Of a DNA stretch of 7,499 nucleotides, positions 1 through 7,499 are shown one piece after another. The first letter of the stretch is position 1. The number at the start of each line of letters is the position of its first letter. The notes beneath the pieces are model-generated. The model saw only the letters and a program-made list of their open reading frames with translations, did no database searches and had not been told where the DNA came from. The stretch spans positions 1 to 7,499 of the forward strand of contig CANHMJ010000066.1 of NCBI GenBank assembly GCA_947461805.1, given 5' to 3'. Origin of the DNA: Burkholderiaceae bacterium (GTDB taxonomy: Bacteria; Pseudomonadota; Gammaproteobacteria; Burkholderiales; Burkholderiaceae). A program made the position numbers and the translations under genes.

Positions 1-2846
1 TCAAGCTCATTGGCATTGATCCCAAAAGCGATGCCATTCTGAGGCAGGGTGGCCGGCAGGCCAATGCTGTAGGCTTGTCGTATTGGGGCTCCAGCAGCAG
101 AGCTGCCTTGCAAAAAAATACGCTCACCAATTTGACCGGACCAACTAATGGCGCTGCCCCCACTTTTAGGATCCGCATTGCTTTTTAAACTCAGGCGACC
201 ATTAAGTGGTGTATTAATCTCTTTTTTTAATGGCTCTGGCGCATTCAAAGCAAATGAATTCAGATTGAAACGGAGATTGCTATCGATATTGGATTTGTCT
301 ATACGGACTTGACCGTCATAACTAATCCTACCTGCCATTGCGTTCAACAAAGGCAAAAAGGCAGAATCGCTGGTGTTAGTAAGGTGTTTTTTGAGTTCAT
401 TGGCATTAATACCGCCAGCAATCGTCAGTAGCTTTTCTGATCCTTTCGCTGACTGACTGGTTATTTTGAGCTCGCCACCCATGAGTTCAGCGCGGAGCGT
501 TTCTGGCATCGGAAAGTCATCCTGTATTCGCAGGCTGCCTTTAGCATTAACCAGCGGCGGAAAGTCGGACCACTGTATTTGATTGCCAAATAAAGTTAAA
601 CGAATATCGAAATCGGGATCTTTTGATCCTGACAGCGGAATTGCTAACTCCACACTTAAATCTGCAGGGCCGCCGACACTCAGAAACTGCGCAACGGAGG
701 GCCGCCTCTGCAGAATGGGTGTTGGTTTGATGTAGTCCAGCAGCTCCTTCAGGTCGCCGCTAGCGGAGCCCGTTACTCTTAGCTCTGAATTTGGAGCGTT
801 TATGTCATTGATCGTCGCTTGAATTGATTGCAACAGAACATTCTGGTAATTGGCCTTATCGACTTGTACTTTAAGTGCCGCCTCTTTCATCATCACTGTG
901 CCGCTGATATTGGTAAATGCCGGCCAACTACCTTGACTAAGGGGAAGCATTGGAACGGGATTAAAGGCCGTATTTTTAATGGGCAGATTCAGTGTGAATT
1001 CCCCTGGGTATTTAGCAGAGTAGGGAATTTGATTGGGATCGCCTTTAATCGATAAGCTCCCTTGTTTAATCTCGCCAGCAGCAAATGCCTTACTAAGGTA
1101 GGCGCGCGCATCGCGATCCATTTCTGCTGGAAGATACCGATGCACTTGGGTAAGCGTAGCACGCTCAAATTGCATATTCAGAATTAGCGAGTCCGTTTGT
1201 TTGGGGTCGCCAAAGAGGTAGTTGGCAGTCAGGGATGCGCTGACATCAGGGTTGCTGAATGCAACATCCTTTCCACTGATTTGCCATTGCCCCTTGATCT
1301 TTTGCCAATCAATTCGGCCTTTTGCGGTCTCTAGCTTGAGTTTTGGGTCTACTAAAAAGCCACTGATATCGAGCTCGAGATTGGGGGAGTTCAATATCAG
1401 GCTACCTTGCTTTTCATTGGTATCCAGTCGGCCCGTTAAGTTCGTCACGCTGGGCAAAACAGTACGCGGTCCTAGGAAGCGAAAGTTGCTTAAATCTGCT
1501 TTGATCGACAGGGCCAAATTGGCATTCGGTAACCAGGTTTTGGGTAGGGGTAGGACAGATGTTTTTTCAGACCACTGGATGTCGACGTTCTCGAGAAGTC
1601 CACTTGCTTTTGAGCCTGCAATGATGCGGTGCAGTTTGTTGGGGAGCGGTAGATTGAGCGCAAACAAGGTAGCGTCATCGACACTGATTTTGGGGGATGC
1701 AAATCCAAATTCCCGAATCTCTTCACCGGCTTTGGGCGGAGTCCAATAAAACGACATCGGGCTTAATTGCTTCAGGGGGGAATTTTTAGGACTACCAAAA
1801 TCCCGCCACGCCAATTTCTTGCTAGTCATGGAAACCACTTTTCCTTTAGAGGTTTCCTGAATTTCCGCCTCGAGTCGACCGAACTCCAAAAGATCGCGCT
1901 CCTGTTTAAATTGAACGCGTAGGTCATCTGCCAATAGCAAGGCATCACCACCATTAAGCATACCCTTATTGAGGCTTACAAAACCACGCGACTCCAGAAT
2001 GCCCTCAAGCATGGGCAGAGGCAGCTTAAAGTCAAGTGCCAAACGATTGAGATTGAGCCCCTTAAAGTCCCAGGTAAATTGCCCACTCCAGTTGCGCCAA
2101 TTGCTTGGCTCGCCAACAAACCCGTGTTTAAAATCTGCACTCAAGCGCACTGGGTTTGGATCGCTGGGCAGATAAGCCACCAAGTCAATCAGGTGATCTC
2201 GCAGACCATTGGAAATCACTAGGGACTCAATGCGAACATCAGTATCTAATTTTTTCTTCTCGCGATCCCGCCAGTGAATCACTGCATTGTTTAGTCGAAT
2301 CGCATTTTGTGCCAACAACCAATCACTGCCCGCATGACCGCTTTGATTTGGATCGATCGCAATACCGGCAAACGAAATAATTCCGGCCTGACTGCGCTCA
2401 GCCGTAAGCTCGGCATTGCTGATAATCAACTTCTCAAAATACGGGGCAAGGTGATAAAAGGACAGCAGACTAAGTTCGCCCGACAGGGATTGAATGGCAA
2501 GGGCAGGCATATTCTTATTGTTGCCACTAACGTTGCCCGCCCCTTGCGAATAAAACCGCAATCCATTGATCTCAAATTCAGGGCGCAGACCATCCCAAGT
2601 GACACGCACATCATCCATCGTGACCGTAACGCCCAGTCGAGATCCAATAAGCTTTTCTAGGGTTGGCTTGGATTTTTCAATCTGTGGCCAAACAAGATAG
2701 CGAACCCCAAAATGCAATGCAACAGCGAGTACAGCGACAACACCCATTACCTTGAGAAAGCGGACCAGCCAGCGCGACCAATGCGGCCGTGCGACGCTGT
2801 TTTTCAAGCTGCGTAGCAAGGGACCGAGGGAGGAGTTTCGAAACAT
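1..2846 (-). CDS. yhdP: YhdP-family AsmA-like envelope protein, 3' end cut by left edge
   Basis: Reading the minus strand from the ATG at 2846, I followed an open frame of 948 codons plus two bases with no stop to position 1, so only the N-terminal part is present. Residues 1-30 are basic and polar. About residues 33-51 form one hydrophobic membrane anchor (VMGVVAVLAVALHFGVRYL). A long, low-complexity-free beta-rich region follows, with many 'G.L.......W' strands, as in the DUF3971/AsmA-like (TIGR02099) family. The early motif LIGSRLGVTVTMDDVRVTWD matches the family start, where the chain leaves the inner membrane. Known relatives such as E. coli YhdP (about 1,270 residues) are anchored in the inner membrane, span the periplasm and help move phospholipids to the outer membrane. 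By that length, roughly 300 or more residues lie outside the window. An in-frame TGA lies five codons upstream and no other usual start codon intervenes, so this ATG is the first possible start. The ribosome site is weak (AGGG very close to the ATG). The gene diverges from glnE. The family assignment is from motif memory; the exact function here is inferred. Confidence 0.88.
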   Translation of the reverse strand, partial: MFRNSSLGPLLRSLKNSVARPHWSRWLVRFLKVMGVVAVLAVALHFGVRYLVWPQIEKSKPTLEKLIGSRLGVTVTMDDVRVTWDGLRPEFEINGLRFYSQGAGNVSGNNKNMPALAIQSLSGELSLLSFYHLAPYFEKLIISNAELTAERSQAGIISFAGIAIDPNQSGHAGSDWLLAQNAIRLNNAVIHWRDREKKKLDTDVRIESLVISNGLRDHLIDLVAYLPSDPNPVRLSADFKHGFVGEPSNWRNWSGQFTWDFKGLNLNRLALDFKLPLPMLEGILESRGFVSLNKGMLNGGDALLLADDLRVQFKQERDLLEFGRLEAEIQETSKGKVVSMTSKKLAWRDFGSPKNSPLKQLSPMSFYWTPPKAGEEIREFGFASPKISVDDATLFALNLPLPNKLHRIIAGSKASGLLENVDIQWSEKTSVLPLPKTWLPNANLALSIKADLSNFRFLGPRTVLPSVTNLTGRLDTNEKQGSLILNSPNLELDISGFLVDPKLKLETAKGRIDWQKIKGQWQISGKDVAFSNPDVSASLTANYLFGDPKQTDSLILNMQFERATLTQVHRYLPAEMDRDARAYLSKAFAAGEIKQGSLSIKGDPNQIPYSAKYPGEFTLNLPIKNTAFNPVPMLPLSQGSWPAFTNISGTVMMKEAALKVQVDKANYQNVLLQSIQATINDINAPNSELRVTGSASGDLKELLDYIKPTPILQRRPSVAQFLSVGGPADLSVELAIPLSGSKDPDFDIRLTLFGNQIQWSDFPPLVNAKGSLRIQDDFPMPETLRAELMGGELKITSQSAKGSEKLLTIAGGINANELKKHLTNTSDSAFLPLLNAMAGRISYDGQVRIDKSNIDSNLRFNLNSFALNAPEPLKKEINTPLNGRLSLKSNADPKSGGSAISWSGQIGERIFLQGSSAAGAPIRQAYSIGLPATLPQNGIAFGINANEL

Positions 2847-2892
2847 AAACCCTATTATCCGTCACCCCACTCAAGAATAGCTATGATTCGGT
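2847..2892. promoter_or_regulatory. Divergent yhdP/glnE intergenic region, presumed promoters
   Basis: Only 46 bp separate the two divergent start codons, so transcription signals for both genes must lie here or inside the opposing gene's 5' end. A TATTAT at 2853-2858 could serve as a -10 box for glnE, giving a leader of roughly 28 nt. On the other strand the same bases read GATAAT (2859-2854), which would place a yhdP transcript start almost at its ATG. No convincing -35 box with normal spacing was found for either direction. No sigma-54 (GG-N10-GC) site was recognised. The region is listed because of its position; the -10 candidate is weak. Confidence 0.3.
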
Positions 2893-5730
2893 ATGGCCTC
2901 GTCTCATCAACCATTCGATTTTTTACAGCGACATTCTGTATTTGCTAGCCGCTGGTTACAGGCGCGCCCCGATTGGACCTCTTGGTTTTTAGAGCTTCAA
3001 GCTCAGCCAGTCAATTTGGCCGTGATTAAGGCCTTGCTTGAGCCGGCGCAAGGTATCGCCGCTGAGCCGGAATTGGACGAAGGTAGGCTCATGACGGAGT
3101 TACGCCTGGCCCGCCAGAAATTAATACTGTGTTTGGGTTTGCGTGATTTGAGTGGGCAAGCGCCGTTGGCCGAGGTTACTGAAGCATTGAGTTTATTTGC
3201 TGAGCAATCCGTCGCAATCACCTTGGGGGCGATCCGCGCCGACTTAAAGATTCGCTTTGGTATCCCGTGGTCTGCAGAAGGCAATTGTGAGGTGCCGCTG
3301 ATGGTGGTGGGCATGGGTAAGCTCGGTGGCTATGAGTTGAACCTGTCGTCAGACATCGATTTAATTTTTCTCTATGAGTATGAAGGCGACACCCAAGGCG
3401 GTGAAAAAAGCCTTTCGAATCACGAGTGGTTTACTCGGATGGGTAAGCGCTTAATTAAGATCATTTCGGAGCATGATGCCAATGGCTTTGTCTTTCGGGT
3501 AGACATGCGCTTGCGGCCGAATGGCGATTCTGGCCCCCTAGTCTGCAGCTTGGATATGCTTGAGGTGTATCTGACAGTACAAGGTCGCGAGTGGGAGCGT
3601 TATGCCTGGATTAAAGGGCGACTGATTTATCCGCTGGCAGGCTCAGCCGACCATGGGCGTTGCGAAAAAGCATTGGATCAACTCATCCGCCCATTTGTTT
3701 ATCGACGCCACTTGGACTATGGCGTGATTGCAGCGATTCGGGATTTGCACACGCAGATTCAGCGCGAGGCAGAAAAACGCAGCGCCAATCGCCACGGCAG
3801 GTCACACGATATCAAGCTCGGACGTGGGGGTATTCGTGAAATTGAATTTTTAGCGCAAATGTTTCAATTGATGCGAGGCGGTACAGACCCACGCTTTCGC
3901 ATTAGGCCGACCTTGCAGGTATTGCAGTTATTGGCCCAGCAGAATCTGTTACCAGCGGATGAAGTGCATGACTTAACAGAGGCCTATATTTTTCTGCGTC
4001 GCCTTGAGCACCGCATTCAGCTATGGGAGGATCAGCAAACCCACTATTTTCCTGAAGACACTGAGTCTCGGGTGCGTTTAGCAGAAGCCATGGCCGGACC
4101 CGATGGGCAATCTGAGGCGCCATTATCGGCATTCCTAGGAGAGCTCACCCGCCACCAAGATCGGGTTGCGCGCTTATTTGAAAAAGCCTTTGTGCTGGAT
4201 GATAAAACACGCCTCGATACCGAATCGGTTGCATCCGATTGGCAACCCAATAGCGACCACTATCCAGAAGCCTGTCAGCGTTGGCAGACTTGGCTGGAAA
4301 GCTCAAAACAGCGCAGCTTGCCAGAAAAAAGCCGACATATCTTTAATAATTTGATTTGCAAGGCGGCAGAGCAGTTAGAGCAAGACACGATTAGCGCTGC
4401 TTTAGCAGACCAAACCTTACTGCGCTTTTTTGATTTATTAGAAGCGATTGCGCGGCGAAGCGCATACCTTTCCATATTGGCGGAGTACCCCAGTGCTCTG
4501 CATAACATTCTGGCTTTATTGCAAGCTTCTCAATGGGGTGCAAGCTACTTAAGTCGCCACCCCCATTTGCTGGATTATCTACTCGCTACCCGTTCCGAAT
4601 CTGAACTCGTGAATCACCCCGATGCCTATTGGAAGGGTATTAAGGCCGATTTAGATATGCGCCTCGATGATGCTCTGGCAGATGGCGATGGCGCAGCCGA
4701 GCACGCCATGGATATTTTGCGGGTGACCCACCATACCGAAACCTTTATTACGCTATTGGCGGATTTGGGAATAGGCATTGCTAAGCCTTTGAGTGTTGAG
4801 TCAGTAAGCGATCGCCTATCTGCTTTAGCCGATTTAATCTTGCAGGCGAGCTTTGAGCGAATTTGGCCGAGCGTAGCCAAGAAATTTGATTTAGATCCAT
4901 CCCTCCCATCGTTTGCAGTAATTGCGTACGGCAAATTAGGTGGTAAGGAATTGGGATATGCGTCTGATTTGGACTTGGTTTTTTTATACGATCAAACTGA
5001 GGCCGAGGCCGGGGCAGTTCAATTTCCAGCGCAAGAGGTATTTTCATTGCTGGCCAAGCGAATGATTAATTGGTTGACGACGCACACTGCTGCAGGCACT
5101 CTCTTTGAGATTGACACCCGCCTAAGACCCAATGGCTCTGCAGGTTTTTTGGTTACGAGCCTTGATTCATTTCGCAAGTACCAATTTCGGGAAGGCGACA
5201 ATGCGGCCTGGGTATGGGAGCATCAGGCCTTAACGCGCGCGCGCTTTGCTGCCGGCAATATCCAGGTAGCACCGCAGTTTGACGCCATTCGATCCGATGT
5301 TTTAAGTCAGACGCGTGACGTTGCTGCCTTGCGTTTAGAGATTCTGGGTATGCGTCGCAAAGTACATGCTGGACACCCTAACCCCAGTAATCAATTTGAC
5401 CTAAAGCATGATGCGGGCGGTATGGTTGATATTGAGTTCATCGTGCAATTTCTGATATTGGCTTACGCACACCAGCACCCTGCGCTGATTGGTAATTTGG
5501 GCAATATCGCCCTGTTGGGTATTGCTTCGAGCGCAGGATTGATTCCGGACTCATCCGCCATTGCAGTAGCCGATGCGTATCGTCTGCTGCGCGAACAGCA
5601 GCACCGACTGCGCTTAGATGGGGCTGAAAAAACCCGAGTCGATTTGGCGCTTCACCCTGATCTTTTACAGGCGCGCACTGCAGTCAGCGCACTTTGGGAA
5701 AGTATTTTTCAAGATACATCAAACGGCTAG
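2893..5730 (+). CDS. glnE: Bifunctional glutamine synthetase adenylyltransferase / adenylyl-removing enzyme
   Basis: The 945-residue protein matches the usual length of GlnE (E. coli 946). In the family it adds AMP to a tyrosine of glutamine synthetase and removes it, under control of PII and glutamine, in the cytoplasm. Two nucleotidyltransferase domains are visible. The N-terminal deadenylylase has GMGKLGGYELN followed by SSDIDLIF (metal-binding D154 and D156) and a third acidic site in FRVDMRLRPNG (D204). The C-terminal adenylylase repeats this as YGKLGGKELGYASDLDLVF (D692, D694) and FEIDTRLRPNG (D741). Each is followed by a helical segment with the family motif GIREIEFLAQ (from 313) or GGMVDIEFIVQ (from 842). 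All expected catalytic acids are present, so both activities should be intact. A TGA lies two codons upstream in frame, so the ATG at 2893 is the earliest start. No good Shine-Dalgarno sequence precedes it. The gene diverges from yhdP and converges with recN. Confidence 0.97.
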   Translation: MASSHQPFDFLQRHSVFASRWLQARPDWTSWFLELQAQPVNLAVIKALLEPAQGIAAEPELDEGRLMTELRLARQKLILCLGLRDLSGQAPLAEVTEALSLFAEQSVAITLGAIRADLKIRFGIPWSAEGNCEVPLMVVGMGKLGGYELNLSSDIDLIFLYEYEGDTQGGEKSLSNHEWFTRMGKRLIKIISEHDANGFVFRVDMRLRPNGDSGPLVCSLDMLEVYLTVQGREWERYAWIKGRLIYPLAGSADHGRCEKALDQLIRPFVYRRHLDYGVIAAIRDLHTQIQREAEKRSANRHGRSHDIKLGRGGIREIEFLAQMFQLMRGGTDPRFRIRPTLQVLQLLAQQNLLPADEVHDLTEAYIFLRRLEHRIQLWEDQQTHYFPEDTESRVRLAEAMAGPDGQSEAPLSAFLGELTRHQDRVARLFEKAFVLDDKTRLDTESVASDWQPNSDHYPEACQRWQTWLESSKQRSLPEKSRHIFNNLICKAAEQLEQDTISAALADQTLLRFFDLLEAIARRSAYLSILAEYPSALHNILALLQASQWGASYLSRHPHLLDYLLATRSESELVNHPDAYWKGIKADLDMRLDDALADGDGAAEHAMDILRVTHHTETFITLLADLGIGIAKPLSVESVSDRLSALADLILQASFERIWPSVAKKFDLDPSLPSFAVIAYGKLGGKELGYASDLDLVFLYDQTEAEAGAVQFPAQEVFSLLAKRMINWLTTHTAAGTLFEIDTRLRPNGSAGFLVTSLDSFRKYQFREGDNAAWVWEHQALTRARFAAGNIQVAPQFDAIRSDVLSQTRDVAALRLEILGMRRKVHAGHPNPSNQFDLKHDAGGMVDIEFIVQFLILAYAHQHPALIGNLGNIALLGIASSAGLIPDSSAIAVADAYRLLREQQHRLRLDGAEKTRVDLALHPDLLQARTAVSALWESIFQDTSNG

Positions 5731-5757
5731 GGAATTTAGCCTGAGTAATACAGTGCG
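5731..5757. other. Convergent glnE/recN intergenic gap
   Basis: This 27-bp gap separates the TAG of glnE from the TAA of recN. Only a trivial 3-bp pairing (CTG...CAG) can be drawn in it, and there is no stem followed by a T-run on either strand. No intrinsic terminator is therefore called. Transcripts from the two genes may overlap or end by Rho. Confidence 0.6.
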
Positions 5758-7428
5758 TTAACTTTGCTCCAGTAACTCTCGGGCATGGCGCCGCGTTGTA
5801 TCGGTAATGGTTGCACCGCCGAGCATGCGAGCAATTTCTTCAACACGCTCATTACGGCCTAGGGTACCTACCTGTGACAGTGTTGTATTGCCCGCCTGAG
5901 ATTTGCTAACTTTTAAGTGGTGGTTCCCTTGGGCCGCAACCTGAGGTAAGTGGGTCACGCAGATAATCTGATGGGATTCACCCAGTTGGCGCAATAGTTT
6001 TCCTACTGTTTCAGCAACCGCGCCACCAATGCCGGCATCAACTTCATCAAAAATTAAGGTGGGCGTAAAGGAGGCTTTGCTGGTGATAACGCTAATGGCT
6101 AAGCTAATGCGGGCAAGTTCGCCGCCAGAAGCGACTTTGGCAAGGGAGCGTGGAGTGCTGCCGGCATGGCCTGCCACTTGAAATTCGATTTGCTCAAGAC
6201 CGCTGGCTCCGCCTTCCGTGAGCGGAAGAAGGGCAATCTCCAGTTGACCGCCCGCCATGGATAAATCCTGCATTGCTAACGTTACTTCTTTGCTGAGCTG
6301 AACAGCCACTTTGCTGCGTTTTTGTGACAGCTGCGTTGCCACTTTGAGATAAAGGTCTTCCGCTTGCTTTACTTTATTGCGAAGCGCTTCGATGTCTTGC
6401 GCAGCAGTTAAGGCGTGCAGGTGGTCTGCGGTTTCGGTCAGCAATTGTGGCAAGGCATTGGCGTCGACTTTGTATTTACGCGCAGCACCGTGTAAATTCT
6501 GCATACGAGTCTCGAGCTGGGCTAAGCGCTCTGGATCAAGGTCTAACTTCTGCAAATACCGGTTCAAGCCATGCACGGCTTCATCGACCTGAATTTGTGC
6601 TGACTCTAGCGCATCCGCAATGTCTTTTAAGTTGGCGTCGTGCTCGACCAAGTCGTTCATCACTGCATTCATCTTAGATAGGGAGGAATCGACCGAGTGA
6701 TCAGAGTCGCTCAAGATCGTGATTGACTCTTGGCAGCCACTAATGATTTTTGCTGCATTGGCCAATCGGCTATGGTCACTTTGTATGGTGAGCCACTCTC
6801 CAGGAATGGGTGCCAGCTCGGTTAATTCTTCCAGTTGCCACTCGAGGCGCTCGCGCTCTCTAGCAAGGTCCTGACCCGCATTCTCAGCTTGGGCTAGTTG
6901 TTTACGTAAGTCATGCGCTGTCCGAAAAGAGCTACTGACATCGTTCACCAATGCCCCTAGGCCCGCATGCCGATCGAGTAGATCACGCTGCGCACCCCCC
7001 TTTAGTAAGAGCTGATGGGCATGTTGACCGTGGATATCGACCAATTGATCGCCAGCCCCGCGCAACTGTGTGAGCGTGGCAACACTGCCATTAATAAAGG
7101 CTCGACTACGCCCATTGCTTTCAACGATGCGCTTTAAAAAAAGACTTTGACCTAGATCCTCACTGGGAAAGCCATTCTCATCCAGCCAGGCAGCGATGGC
7201 TGCTTGTACATCACCATCGATCTGGAAGAGGGCGCTAATCTCAGCGCGGTTACAACCTTCTCGGATTTGGCTACTGTCGGCACGCTCACCCAAGACCAGG
7301 CCAAGTGCATCCAGCAAGATTGACTTGCCTGCTCCGGTTTCGCCGGTCAGTACGGTAAAGCCCGATGTGAAATCAAGCTCAAGTGCATCGACGATGACGA
7401 AGTCACGAAGGGCTATGGTTTGCAGCAT
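5758..7428 (-). CDS. recN: DNA repair protein RecN (SMC-like ATPase)
   Basis: The 556-residue product is close to E. coli RecN (553). RecN is a cytoplasmic, nucleoid-associated SMC-like ATPase that assists RecA in double-strand-break repair. The N-terminal head begins MLQTIALRDFVIVDALELDF and carries Walker A GETGAGKS at 29-36 (Lys35). A Q-loop-like DIHGQHAHQLL lies at 131-141. Residues about 160-380 are charged and helical, fitting the short coiled-coil arm. The C-terminal head has the ABC signature ASGGELAR at 433-440, Walker B TLIFDEVDAGIGG at 457-469 (Asp461, Glu462) and the H-loop VTHLPQVAA at 491-499 (His493). Every ATPase motif is intact. An in-frame TAG lies five codons upstream and the start matches the family's usual N-terminus, so the ATG at 7428 is well supported despite a poor ribosome site. 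It lies 27 bp downstream of the nadK tail on the same strand and may be cotranscribed with it. No LexA-type palindrome (CTGT-N8-ACAG) is visible just upstream. Confidence 0.97.
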   Translation of the reverse strand: MLQTIALRDFVIVDALELDFTSGFTVLTGETGAGKSILLDALGLVLGERADSSQIREGCNRAEISALFQIDGDVQAAIAAWLDENGFPSEDLGQSLFLKRIVESNGRSRAFINGSVATLTQLRGAGDQLVDIHGQHAHQLLLKGGAQRDLLDRHAGLGALVNDVSSSFRTAHDLRKQLAQAENAGQDLARERERLEWQLEELTELAPIPGEWLTIQSDHSRLANAAKIISGCQESITILSDSDHSVDSSLSKMNAVMNDLVEHDANLKDIADALESAQIQVDEAVHGLNRYLQKLDLDPERLAQLETRMQNLHGAARKYKVDANALPQLLTETADHLHALTAAQDIEALRNKVKQAEDLYLKVATQLSQKRSKVAVQLSKEVTLAMQDLSMAGGQLEIALLPLTEGGASGLEQIEFQVAGHAGSTPRSLAKVASGGELARISLAISVITSKASFTPTLIFDEVDAGIGGAVAETVGKLLRQLGESHQIICVTHLPQVAAQGNHHLKVSKSQAGNTTLSQVGTLGRNERVEEIARMLGGATITDTTRRHARELLEQS

Positions 7429-7455
7429 GGATCTAGAGTACTAAATAAAATGGAT
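7429..7455 (-). promoter_or_regulatory. nadK-recN spacer, recN 5' leader
   Basis: These 27 bp lie between the inferred nadK stop and the recN ATG. The gap is AT-rich towards nadK (TTTTATTTAGT on the minus strand) and contains a TCTAGA palindrome at 7432-7437. No AGGAGG-like Shine-Dalgarno sequence, LexA box or terminator hairpin is apparent. The TTTAT/TATTTAG stretch could act as a weak -10 element, but no -35 box is convincing. Confidence 0.3.
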
Positions 7456-7499
7456 TCAGAATGTCGAGGGATACTCATTCCAATGTAGCTTCTCACGCA
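7456..7499 (-). CDS. nadK: C-terminal tail of probable NAD kinase, 5' part beyond right edge
   Basis: On the minus strand the last bases of the window read as REKLHWNEYPSTF followed by TGA at 7458-7456. The residue before R has a codon ending in TG, consistent with Leu. Proteobacterial NAD kinases typically end in a similar 'LR.KL.W' motif, and nadK directly upstream of recN is a common betaproteobacterial order. NadK phosphorylates NAD to NADP in the cytoplasm. Only 13 codons and the stop are visible, so no catalytic motif (GGDGT, NE/D) can be checked. The call rests on tail similarity plus context and is moderately secure. Confidence 0.68.
   Translation of the reverse strand, partial: REKLHWNEYPSTF

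Noticed and set aside
1222..1749. A 175-codon plus-strand open frame
   Set aside because: It lies wholly antisense to the continuous yhdP frame, has no family-like motif or ribosome site, and its composition is that of a reverse-strand shadow.
2156..2660. Two overlapping plus-strand open frames of 74 and 117 codons
   Set aside because: Both are antisense to yhdP, whose minus-strand frame is uninterrupted and carries family motifs.
2921..2939. ACAG-N7-CTGT inverted pair near the glnE start, considered as a LexA-like operator
   Set aside because: The half-sites are in the reverse order and spacing relative to CTGT-N8-ACAG, and it lies inside glnE coding sequence.
3304..5010. Repeated GKLGG...D.D segments in glnE, considered as a recent duplication
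   Set aside because: This is the ancient two-domain design of all GlnE proteins; the copies have diverged as expected.
4626..5047. Minus-strand open frames of 88-102 codons inside glnE
   Set aside because: They overlap the catalytic C-terminal domain of glnE, which is fully conserved in the plus frame; the products show no recognisable domain.
1..7499. A novel defence, mobile or biosynthetic system
   Set aside because: All of the coding space is explained by yhdP, glnE, recN and the nadK tail, with no sizeable unexplained gap, repeats or composition shift.

Overview
The window holds ordinary, well-conserved bacterial housekeeping genes. From left to right these are the 5' two-thirds of a large yhdP-family gene (minus strand, running off the left edge), a complete glnE (plus strand), a complete recN (minus strand), and the last 13 codons and stop of what is very probably nadK (minus strand, running off the right edge). 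Nearly all of the sequence is coding. The gaps are about 46, 27 and 27 bp, and no stretch over 300 bp lacks a gene. I saw no tRNA, rRNA, CRISPR array, insertion sequence, prophage or attachment site.

The likely source is a Gram-negative betaproteobacterium of the order Burkholderiales. The YhdP/AsmA-like protein implies an outer membrane. The bifunctional GlnE is typical of Proteobacteria. Both a glnE/yhdP divergent pair and a nadK-recN order fit gene arrangements I associate with Burkholderiaceae. Base composition looks balanced to slightly AT-leaning by eye rather than GC-rich, so a Polynucleobacter-like freshwater lineage is a reasonable guess. That is inference from memory and was not tested by a search.

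Layout: yhdP and glnE diverge from a 46-bp gap, which must hold or adjoin both promoters. glnE and recN converge on a 27-bp gap with no recognisable hairpin terminator. nadK and recN run the same way with 27 bp between them, consistent with cotranscription. Functionally the genes are independent: envelope lipid transport (YhdP), control of glutamine synthetase by adenylylation (GlnE), double-strand-break repair (RecN) and NADP synthesis (NadK).

I found no previously undescribed system. The points worth a second look are small: the compact divergent gap, weak ribosome binding sites at all three visible starts, a short out-of-frame ORF overlapping the glnE start, the convergent gap without a terminator, and a short internal repeat in YhdP.
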